Shown here in pieces: positions 1-4,614 of a DNA stretch of 7,685 bases. Numbering within the stretch: position 1 is the stretch's first letter; each line of letters opens with the position of its first letter. Position numbers and translations under genes: made by a program. The stretch comes from an uncultured Lysobacterales bacterium (GTDB taxonomy: Bacteria > Pseudomonadota > Gammaproteobacteria > Xanthomonadales > Xanthomonadaceae): contig CAMPJI010000099.1 in the NCBI GenBank assembly GCA_946886865.1, positions 1 to 7,685 on the forward strand. The letters run 5' to 3'. Under the pieces are notes generated by a model, which ran no database searches, was not told the origin of the DNA, and saw only the letters and a program-made list of their open reading frames with translations.

Positions 1-32
1 TGCGCTGGCTGGACCGGGTGCTGTCGCGGTGA
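1..32 (+). CDS. Possible C-terminal tail of an upstream gene (partial)
   Basis: One frame reads RWLDRVLSR and ends at TGA (30-32). The amphipathic, arginine-rich ending looks like a normal protein C-terminus. Genes for DmsC-type anchors usually follow a molybdoenzyme, iron-sulfur or chaperone subunit on the same strand, so this could be such a partner, but nine residues cannot identify it. Another frame stays open to a stop at about 148, so the choice of frame is an inference. Confidence 0.35.
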   Translation, partial: RWLDRVLSR

Positions 33-68
33 GGGACTTGGCAGCTGAAGACAGGGACCCGATTCGGC

Positions 69-103
69 CGGCGACATCCGGTCCGCTGCGCAGCTGTCCG
101 CCG
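69..103 (+). other. Imperfect hairpin between the upstream gene and the DmsC gene
   Basis: CGGCGACA (69-76) pairs with TGTCCGCCG (95-103), leaving one bulged C. Inside, GCT (85-87) can pair with AGC (92-94) around a GCGC loop. A weak pyrimidine stretch (ACTTTCGCCTT) follows a few bases later. It could end transcription of the upstream gene or shape the leader of the next one. In such GC-rich DNA a chance hairpin is also possible. Confidence 0.25.
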
Positions 104-121
104 ACGTCGCACTTTCGCCTT

Positions 122-149
122 CCCCAGCCCCCAGCCCCTAGCCCCTAAC
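122..149. repeat. Four C-rich heptamers; quadruplex motif on the minus strand
   Basis: Four 7-base units run head to tail: CCCCAGC, CCCCAGC, CCCTAGC and CCCTAAC. The minus strand therefore has four runs of at least four G separated by CTA, CT and CT, which fits a canonical G-quadruplex; the plus strand could form an i-motif. The block ends 7 bases before the ATG at 157 and occupies the position where a Shine-Dalgarno would lie. No Shine-Dalgarno is visible there. Confidence 0.8.
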
Positions 150-156
150 ACCACCC

Positions 157-1116
157 ATGCATCCCGCCTTCTCCGTCATCTTCTTCACCACCCTGTCGGG
201 CGCCGGCTACGGCCTGCTGGCGATGGTGGCGGCGCTCGCGCTGCAGGGCGACGCGTCCGCGCGCGTGCTCGTCGTGCTGTTGCTGCTGGCGCTCGCGCTG
301 GTGACGATGGGCCTGTTGAGCTCGCTCGGCCACCTGGGCAAACCGCTGCGCGCCTGGCGGGCGGTGTCGCAGTGGCGCACGTCATGGCTGTCGCGCGAGG
401 GGCTGGCGGCGCTACTCACCTACCTGCCCGCCCTCGGGCTGGGCGTGGCGCTGTTGCCGGGCGCGTTGGACGGCACCGGCGCGGGCCGGATCGCCCTTGG
501 CGTGCCGGGCGCCGTCGCCGCCGTGCTGGCCATCGCCGGGGCGGTGCTCACCGTCATCTGCACGGCGATGATCTACGCCTCGCTGCCGCCGGTCCCGGCC
601 TGGCGCCATCGGCTGGTCGTGCCGGGCTACCTGGTGTTCGCGCTGCTGACCGGCGCGGCGCTGGGTGCTGGCGGCGTGGCCATCGCCGGGGCGCTGCCGC
701 CGCCCGGCGTTCAAGCCACGGCGGCGCTGGTCGCACTGGCCGCCGTCGCCGCCATGGTGCTGAAACGGACGTACTGGCGCGCGATCGATGCCTCGCCGCT
801 GGCACAGACCCGCGGCGACGCCATCGGCCTGCCGGGGCGGACGGCCAGCGTGTTCGAACGCCCGCACACCCAGGCCAACTACCTGACGCGCGAGATGGGC
901 TACGTGGTGGCGCGTCGCCACGGCGCCCGGTTGAGGCAGGTCGCGACGTGGCTGTTCGGCATCCTGCCGCTTGCGATGGGGCTGGTGGCCCTGGTCCTGC
1001 CCGTGGCGGCGCCGGTGGTGCTCGCCGCCGCCGCGCTGAGCGCGCTGGCGGGCGCGGTGGTCGAGCGCTGGCTGTTCTTTGCGCAGGCCCGCCACCTGGT
1101 CACGCTGTACTACTGA
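157..1116 (+). CDS. DmsC/YnfH-family molybdoenzyme membrane anchor subunit
   Basis: This is a 319-residue integral inner-membrane protein. DmsC-type anchors oxidise quinol (or reduce quinone) and pass electrons through an iron-sulfur subunit to a molybdopterin enzyme such as DMSO reductase. About eight hydrophobic helices are visible, near residues 9-29, 37-57, 83-102, 116-140, 154-176, 187-203, 262-282 and 284-305. The family signature is present: the N-terminal HPAFSVIFFTTLSGAGYGL, then LGHLGKPLRAWRA and QWRTSWLSREG (57-82), and the late FERPHTQANYL (233-243). Length is slightly above E. coli DmsC. The start is secure because an in-frame TAG lies at 139-141 and the family N-terminus begins here, yet the upstream bases are C-rich with no Shine-Dalgarno. 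Partner subunits are not in the window, so the substrate is unknown. Confidence 0.88.
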   Translation: MHPAFSVIFFTTLSGAGYGLLAMVAALALQGDASARVLVVLLLLALALVTMGLLSSLGHLGKPLRAWRAVSQWRTSWLSREGLAALLTYLPALGLGVALLPGALDGTGAGRIALGVPGAVAAVLAIAGAVLTVICTAMIYASLPPVPAWRHRLVVPGYLVFALLTGAALGAGGVAIAGALPPPGVQATAALVALAAVAAMVLKRTYWRAIDASPLAQTRGDAIGLPGRTASVFERPHTQANYLTREMGYVVARRHGARLRQVATWLFGILPLAMGLVALVLPVAAPVVLAAAALSALAGAVVERWLFFAQARHLVTLYY

Positions 1117-1122
1117 TCGGCT

Positions 1123-1148
1123 CGGGCCGGAAGGCCCGCCCATTGGGC
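1123..1148 (+). terminator. Possible terminator after the DmsC gene
   Basis: CGGGCC (1123-1128) and GGCCCG (1133-1138) form a perfect 6-bp stem closed by GGAA, a GNRA-type tetraloop. It begins 7 bases after the DmsC stop. A second small hairpin, GCCC-ATT-GGGC (1138-1148), shares one base with it. The nearest T-run (CGTTTTC) is about 10 bases further on, so this is a weak intrinsic terminator at best. Confidence 0.4.
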
Positions 1149-1172
1149 ATGTAACCGTTTTCTTGGCATACT
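1143..1172 (+). promoter_or_regulatory. Candidate promoter for the 1201 gene
   Basis: TTGGGC (1143-1148) matches four of six bases of TTGACA, and CATACT (1167-1172) matches four of six of TATAAT, with an 18-base spacer. Transcription would begin near 1179, leaving a leader of about 20 bases. The AT content here is higher than in the flanks (GTAACCGTTTTCTTGG), as expected of a promoter. Both boxes are only partial matches. Confidence 0.35.
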
Positions 1173-1198
1173 GTCGCGGTCTTTCCGGACCCCGACAG
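1171..1198 (+). other. Hairpin ending two bases before the 1201 start codon
   Basis: CTGTCG (1171-1176) pairs with CGACAG (1193-1198). After a single C/C mismatch, GGTC (1178-1181) pairs with GACC (1188-1191) around TTTCCG. The structure fills the space where a ribosome-binding site should lie, and no Shine-Dalgarno is visible. If transcription starts near 1179 only the right arm would be in the mRNA, so this may instead be an operator-like inverted repeat. Confidence 0.45.
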
Positions 1199-1200
1199 CG

Positions 1201-1875
1201 ATGCTTGCCGCCCTGGGGCTGGCCCTGCTCGGCAGCCCGTTCGTGACATTGCCGACCCTGGCGCACGGCGACCCCGTGATCGCCGACCCCGTGCTGATGT
1301 CGGTGGCCACCGACCCGGCGAGGATGCGGCTGCACTGCTTCTCCACGCGCTGCGGCGATGCCGAGTGGCGCCTTGCGCTGTCCCCGCCTCCGGCCAAGCC
1401 CCGCACCTCCACTCCGCGCAAGCGCGCAATCGACCTGCCGGGCAGCCGTCGGTACATCGGCCTGAGCGCGCCCGTGGCGGTGCGCCAGAGCCGCGCCAGC
1501 TACTCCAACGATTTCCGGCTGGGCACCCGCGTCGGTGTGCAGGCGCTGCAGACGCCCGACACCCGTATGTCCGTGCAGGTGGGCGCGGGCTACCGGATGA
1601 TGCCGCTGCACGACGACGGCATCGGCCGCCCGGGCGCGGTCTTCCGCGGCGAACTCAACCTGGACCGGAAGCTGGGCGAGCGCACGGTGCTGGACCAGCG
1701 CGTGCAGTGGGAGACCGGCCAGGGCGACATGTTCATCAAGCACTCGCTGGGCGTGGACGTCTCGCTGTGGCCGCAGTGGACGCTGGAGGCCGACTACGTG
1801 ATCCGCCACCGCGAGTACGGCGCCAGCGGGCCGGAGACCGCCGAAAGCTGGATGGGGCTGCGCCGCCGCTTCTAG
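1201..1875 (+). CDS. Exported, probable outer-membrane beta-barrel protein (DUF481-like)
   Basis: This 224-residue protein begins with a hydrophobic stretch, MLAALGLALLGSPFVTLPTL, ending in an Ala-His-Gly region (about residues 21-23) that looks like a signal peptidase site; unusually, no basic residue precedes it. Residues 24-90 are polar, with two close cysteines (C46, C51) and a Pro/Arg-rich stretch (61-75). From about residue 100 the pattern is alternating amphipathic strands with tight turns (SVQVGAGYRMM, RTVLDQRVQWETGQGD, WTLEADYVIRHREY), and it ends in a terminal phenylalanine (GLRRRF), as outer-membrane barrels do. The second half resembles DUF481 (YdiY-type) proteins by eye, although the barrel region seems shorter than a full domain. 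Function is unknown. The stop converges on hemC with a 13-base gap. A non-ATG start upstream that would add basic residues is possible. Confidence 0.7.
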   Translation: MLAALGLALLGSPFVTLPTLAHGDPVIADPVLMSVATDPARMRLHCFSTRCGDAEWRLALSPPPAKPRTSTPRKRAIDLPGSRRYIGLSAPVAVRQSRASYSNDFRLGTRVGVQALQTPDTRMSVQVGAGYRMMPLHDDGIGRPGAVFRGELNLDRKLGERTVLDQRVQWETGQGDMFIKHSLGVDVSLWPQWTLEADYVIRHREYGASGPETAESWMGLRRRF

Positions 1876-1887
1876 CCGCGGGGCGGC
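1875..1887. terminator. Small GC hairpin between the convergent stop codons
   Basis: GCCGC (1875-1879) pairs with GCGGC (1883-1887) around a GGG loop. It lies exactly between the TAG of the plus-strand gene and the TGA of hemC. A hairpin here could help end transcription from both sides, but neither strand has a following T-run, so the assignment is weak. Confidence 0.25.
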
Positions 1888-1888
1888 G

Positions 1889-2809
1889 TCAGGCGTGCGG
1901 GGCGATGAACGCGCCGGCGCCCTGCTCCAGCAGATGGCCGGCGACCGCCTGCCCCAGCGCCTCGGGCGCGTCGGCCGGACCCGCCTGCTCGGCACGCACG
2001 CGCCGCCCGTCTTCCGCCGAGCCGACCTGGCCGACCAGGTGCAGCGCGCCGCCATCCTGCCAGTGCGCGAACGCCGCCACCGGCACGTGGCAGCTGCCGT
2101 GCAGCGCGCGGTTCATCGCACGCTCGGCCTCCACGCAGGTGCGCGTGGCGGCGTGGTCGAGCGCCGCGCAGAGCGCGTGGACGGCGGGTGCGTCGTCGCG
2201 GCACTCGATCGCGATCGCGCCCTGCGCCGGCGCCGGCAGCCACTGCGGTGCATCCAGCCGCGCGCGGATCCGCGGCGCCAGGCCGAGCCGCTCGAGCCCT
2301 GCGCACGCCAGCACGATGGCGTCGTACTCGCCGGCATCCAGCCGCGCCAGGCGCGTGTTGACGTTGCCGCGCAGGTCACGCAGCACCAGGTCGGGGCGCA
2401 GCGCGCGCAGCTGCGCCTGCCGGCGCAGCGACGAGGTGCCCACGCACGCGCGCTCGGGCAGCGCGTCGATGCCGTCGAACCCATTGCTGACGAACGCGTC
2501 GGCGTGGTCGGCGCGCTGCAGGATCGCCGGCATCACGAAGCCGGGCTCCAGGTCCATCGGCACGTCCTTGAGCGAATGCACGGCGCAGTCCGCCTCGCCG
2601 CGCAGCATCGCGATCTCCAGCTCCTTCAGGAACAGCCCCTTGCCCCCGATCGCCGCCAGCGAGCGGTCGAGGATCTCGTCGCCGCGGGTGGACAGCGGCA
2701 CCAGCGTGACCTCCAGCCCGGGGTGCGCGGCGCGCAGGCGGTCGGCGACGTGTTCGCTCTGCCACAGGGCGAGCGGGCTCTTGCGGGTGGCGATGCGGAG
2801 GGTCTGCAT
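1889..2809 (-). CDS. hemC: Hydroxymethylbilane synthase (porphobilinogen deaminase)
   Basis: This 306-residue cytoplasmic enzyme joins four porphobilinogen molecules into the linear tetrapyrrole hydroxymethylbilane, the step before uroporphyrinogen III in heme biosynthesis. The family landmarks are in order: [13 protein letters not shown] (5-17), [11 protein letters not shown] (55-65), HSLKDVP (78-84) with the catalytic aspartate at D82, [11 protein letters not shown] (124-134), LRGNVNTRL (146-154), [11 protein letters not shown] (193-202), and [12 protein letters not shown] with C240 as the attachment site of the dipyrromethane cofactor. Length is normal. The ATG gives the standard N-terminus but lacks a Shine-Dalgarno and is directly preceded by a GC hairpin. 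An AlgR-type gene lies upstream in the same direction, as in Pseudomonas. No hemD follows, because the next gene converges. Confidence 0.97.
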   Translation of the reverse strand: MQTLRIATRKSPLALWQSEHVADRLRAAHPGLEVTLVPLSTRGDEILDRSLAAIGGKGLFLKELEIAMLRGEADCAVHSLKDVPMDLEPGFVMPAILQRADHADAFVSNGFDGIDALPERACVGTSSLRRQAQLRALRPDLVLRDLRGNVNTRLARLDAGEYDAIVLACAGLERLGLAPRIRARLDAPQWLPAPAQGAIAIECRDDAPAVHALCAALDHAATRTCVEAERAMNRALHGSCHVPVAAFAHWQDGGALHLVGQVGSAEDGRRVRAEQAGPADAPEALGQAVAGHLLEQGAGAFIAPHA

Positions 2810-2827
2810 CCGCGCATTATCGCGCGG
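2810..2827 (-). promoter_or_regulatory. hemC: Hairpin touching the hemC start, with a -10-like loop
   Basis: On the minus strand CCGCGC and GCGCGG form a perfect 6-bp stem around GATAAT, and the next base is the A of the hemC ATG. GATAAT matches five of six bases of the -10 consensus and sits 6 bases before that A, so transcription from it would give a leaderless hemC message. No convincing -35 box is visible. In a transcript coming from algR, the stem would instead mask the start codon region. Confidence 0.35.
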
Positions 2828-2841
2828 GCGGCTACAGCCGC
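2828..2841. repeat. Orphan palindrome resembling a REP stem
   Basis: GCGGCTACAGCCGC forms a 6-bp stem with a two-base AC centre. The arms equal the stem of the neighbouring GCGGC-type REP elements, but the GTAGGA head is missing. It is probably a decayed REP end. It directly abuts the hairpin before hemC. Confidence 0.4.
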
Positions 2842-2866
2842 GCTTGCCGATCTTGCGTGCGGCTCT

Positions 2867-2890
2867 TGTAGGAGCGGCTTAAGCCGCGAT
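2867..2890 (+). repeat. REP element A (GTAG head, GCGGC stem)
   Basis: The head TGTAGGA is followed by the perfect palindrome GCGGCTTAAGCCGC and then GAT. It differs from the inverted element D (2995-3018) at one of 24 positions. GTAG-headed REP palindromes are known from Pseudomonas and the Xanthomonads and are thought to be mobilised by RAYT (TnpA_REP) transposases; none is encoded here. Confidence 0.85.
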
Positions 2891-2915
2891 TGCGGTGGCG
2901 GATCACCGAATCCAT

Positions 2916-2939
2916 TGTAGGAGCGACGTAAGTCGCGAT
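2916..2939 (+). repeat. REP element B (GTAG head, GCGAC stem)
   Basis: The same head as element A precedes GCGAC-GTAA-GTCGC. The stem base change G to A is matched by C to T in the other arm, so pairing is kept. It is in the same orientation as A and is closest to the inverted element C. Confidence 0.85.
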
Positions 2940-2962
2940 CCGTCAGTCGTCGTGTTTCGCAG

Positions 2963-2986
2963 GTCGCGACTCACGTCGCTCCTACA
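2963..2986 (-). repeat. REP element C (GTAG head, GCGAC stem, inverted)
   Basis: Read on the minus strand this has the TGTAGGA head and GCGAC-GTGA-GTCGC. It differs from element B at two of 24 positions. B and C face each other across a 23-base spacer and together form a REPIN-like inverted pair. Confidence 0.85.
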
Positions 2987-2994
2987 GGTATCGG

Positions 2995-3018
2995 ATCGCG
3001 GCTGAAGCCGCTCCTACA
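2995..3018 (-). repeat. REP element D (GTAG head, GCGGC stem, inverted)
   Basis: Read on the minus strand this has the TGTAGGA head and GCGGC-TTCA-GCCGC. It begins 8 bases after the algR stop codon. It is 8 bases from element C and is the near-identical inverted partner of the distant element A. Confidence 0.85.
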
Positions 3019-3026
3019 GGCGATTC

Positions 3027-3755
3027 CTAGAGATGCTTGAGGGTTTCGCGCAGGCCCGACACGCAGCGGCGGCTGACTTCCAGCGGCTGCTTGCCGTGGC
3101 GGAGCACCGCATGGACGTGGCCGTCGGGGGCGCGGCGCAGCTCGACGATCTCGTGGCGGGCGACCAGGCAGTTGCGGTGGATGCGCACGAAGCGCTCGCC
3201 GAACTCCTCCTCCAGCGACTTCAGCGATTCCTCGATCAGGTCCTCGCCGCGGGCGTGGTGCACGACGACGTACTTCTCCTCGGCGTGCAGGTAATGCACC
3301 TCGTCGATCGGGATCAGCCGCAGGCTGCCGCGCAGGCGCGCACACAGGTGGGTGCGCAGTTCCGCGCCGGCGCCATGGCCATTGCGCTCGCGGCCGGCGG
3401 CAAAGGTGCGCACGCGCTCCAGCGCCGCGGCCAGGCGCTCGGGGCGCACCGGTTTGACGAGGTAGTCGATCGCCTCGGCCTCGAACGCCGACAGCGCATG
3501 CGCGTCGTAGGCCGTGCAGAACACCACGGCCGGCCGCGGCTCGAACGCCGCCAGGTGGCGCGCGGCCTCCAGGCCGTCGATGCCGGGCATGGCGATGTCC
3601 AGCAGCACCAGGTCGGGGTCGTGTTCGGCGCAGGCGTGGAGGGCGTCGTGGCCGTCGACGGCTTCCGCCACGATCTCGATGCCCGGCTGCCCGGCCAGCA
3701 GGGTGCGCAGGCGCTCGCGCGCCAGCGGCTCGTCGTCGGCGATGACGACCCTCAT
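3027..3755 (-). CDS. algR: AlgR-like LytTR-family response regulator
   Basis: This 242-residue protein is a cytoplasmic DNA-binding response regulator. The receiver (about 1-120) has the acidic pocket D7-D8-E9, phospho-acceptor D53 in LVLLDIAMPGIDG, T81 and K101 in DYLVKP. A LytTR DNA-binding domain fills about 135-242, with IPIDEVHYLHAEEKYVVVHH, ESLKSLEEEF and the hallmark RFVRIHRNCLV (188-198). Length and order match Pseudomonas AlgR (about 248 residues), and hemC lies downstream as it does there. The ATG at 3755 starts the receiver fold directly; an upstream in-frame ATG (3851) would add 32 Pro/Arg-rich residues foreign to the family. Its own Shine-Dalgarno is weak, and its ATG overlaps the TGA of a 21-codon ORF, so coupled translation is plausible. 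No cognate sensor kinase is adjacent. The targets cannot be read from the sequence. Confidence 0.9.
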   Translation of the reverse strand: MRVVIADDEPLARERLRTLLAGQPGIEIVAEAVDGHDALHACAEHDPDLVLLDIAMPGIDGLEAARHLAAFEPRPAVVFCTAYDAHALSAFEAEAIDYLVKPVRPERLAAALERVRTFAAGRERNGHGAGAELRTHLCARLRGSLRLIPIDEVHYLHAEEKYVVVHHARGEDLIEESLKSLEEEFGERFVRIHRNCLVARHEIVELRRAPDGHVHAVLRHGKQPLEVSRRCVSGLRETLKHL

Positions 3756-3817
3756 TGCCGCGCCCACGATGCGCTGCCGTGGCCGGCGATGCGGTCGTAC
3801 TGGTGGTGCTGTGACAT
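3752..3817 (-). CDS. 21-codon ORF overlapping the algR start (possible leader peptide)
   Basis: ATG at 3817 opens a short frame rich in His and Gln (MSQHHQYDRIA, then GHGSASWARQ) that ends at a TGA overlapping the algR ATG as ATGA. A GGGAGGG sequence 8-9 bases before its ATG is a much better Shine-Dalgarno than the one in front of algR. This is the classic arrangement for translational coupling. It may be a real micropeptide, a leader that only delivers ribosomes to algR, or the remnant of a deleted gene. I do not recognise the peptide. Confidence 0.45.
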   Translation of the reverse strand: MSQHHQYDRIAGHGSASWARQ

Positions 3818-3896
3818 GGCGCCTTCCCTCCCCGGATGGCCTGCACGCCACGATAGTAGCGCCACGCCGCGGCGAAAGGACAACCGCCGTCGGGGT

Positions 3897-4574
3897 TCAG
3901 CCCAGTTGGCTTCCCAGCCAGCCGGCCAGCGCGTCGATCTCCTCGCCGCACACCTGGTGGGCCATCGGGTACTCGTGCCAGTCGACCTTGAATCCCCAAT
4001 CGCGCAGCAGCGCCGCGCTGGCCTGGCCGCCGGCGTGCGGCACCACCGGGTCGAACTGGCCGTGGGCCATGAACACCGGTTGCGACGCCGCCGCATCGGT
4101 CCGCTCGCGGGCCAGCCGGCCCGGCATCGGCAAGTAGGTCGACAGCGCGACCACGCCCGCCAGCGGCTCGCGGCGGCGCACGGCAGTGGCCAGCGCGATC
4201 GCGCCGCCCTGCGAGAACCCGGCCAACACGATGTTGGACGCCGGCACGCCGCGCGCGGCCTCGCGGTCGATCAGGGCCTCGACCTGCGCCACCGAGGCGT
4301 CCACGCCGGCCTCGTCGGCACGCTGCGCCAGGTTCATGTCGAGGATGTCGTACCAGGCGCGCATGCGCATGCCGTTGTTGATCGTCACCGCGCGCGTGGG
4401 CGCATGCGGGAACACGAACCGCAGCGCCGGCCATTGCGGGCGCACCAGCTGCGGGACGATCGGGGCGAAATCGTTGCCGTCCGCGCCCAGCCCGTGCAGC
4501 CACAGCACGGTGTGGGTCGGCGAGGCGGCGGTCTCGTGCTCGACGGTCTCGAGCAGGTCGGTAGGTTCGGTCAT
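3897..4574 (-). CDS. Phospholipase/carboxylesterase family alpha/beta-hydrolase
   Basis: This 225-residue soluble hydrolase belongs to the family of bacterial carboxylesterases and acyl-protein thioesterases (Abhydrolase_2). Visible landmarks are LWLHGLGADGNDF (24-36), which supplies the oxyanion hole, FPHAPTRAVTINNG (55-68), the nucleophile elbow GFSQGG with S121, the acid D175 in HGQFDPVVP, and H206 in YPMAHQV. The triad is complete and the length typical. There is no signal peptide or membrane segment, so it should act in the cytoplasm on ester or thioester substrates; the natural substrate is unknown. It starts 40 bases after the stop of the upstream GGDEF-EAL gene, close enough for one transcript. 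No strong Shine-Dalgarno precedes its ATG. Confidence 0.93.
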   Translation of the reverse strand: MTEPTDLLETVEHETAASPTHTVLWLHGLGADGNDFAPIVPQLVRPQWPALRFVFPHAPTRAVTINNGMRMRAWYDILDMNLAQRADEAGVDASVAQVEALIDREAARGVPASNIVLAGFSQGGAIALATAVRRREPLAGVVALSTYLPMPGRLARERTDAAASQPVFMAHGQFDPVVPHAGGQASAALLRDWGFKVDWHEYPMAHQVCGEEIDALAGWLGSQLG

Positions 4575-4614
4575 GCCACCATTGTCGCCGCGGGCGGCGG
4601 TGGCGGCCAGCGCG

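Noticed and set aside
1154..1159. ACCGTT, the core of the Pseudomonas AlgR-binding box, before the 1201 gene
   Set aside because: Only the six-base core matches; the rest of the box and a second LytTR half-site are absent, and six-base matches are expected by chance in this length.
412..2055. Open frame of 547 codons on the minus strand
   Set aside because: It is antisense to the DmsC gene and the DUF481-like gene and runs out of frame into the 3' end of hemC, with Arg/His/Gln-rich low-complexity sequence.
1365..2882. Open frame of 505 codons on the plus strand
   Set aside because: It overlaps the DUF481-like gene out of frame and runs antisense through hemC; composition is that of a GC-driven shadow.
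3756..3851. 32-residue N-terminal extension of the AlgR-like protein from an ATG at 3851
   Set aside because: The receiver fold begins at the ATG at 3755, and the extension is Pro/Arg-rich and foreign to response regulators.
3846..3890. TTGTCC and TACTAT as a promoter before the short ORF and algR
   Set aside because: Each box matches only four of six bases and the spacer is 19 bases, too loose to claim.
2971..4503. Open frame of 510 codons on the minus strand
   Set aside because: It is out of frame with both the esterase and algR, which have complete active sites in their own frames.
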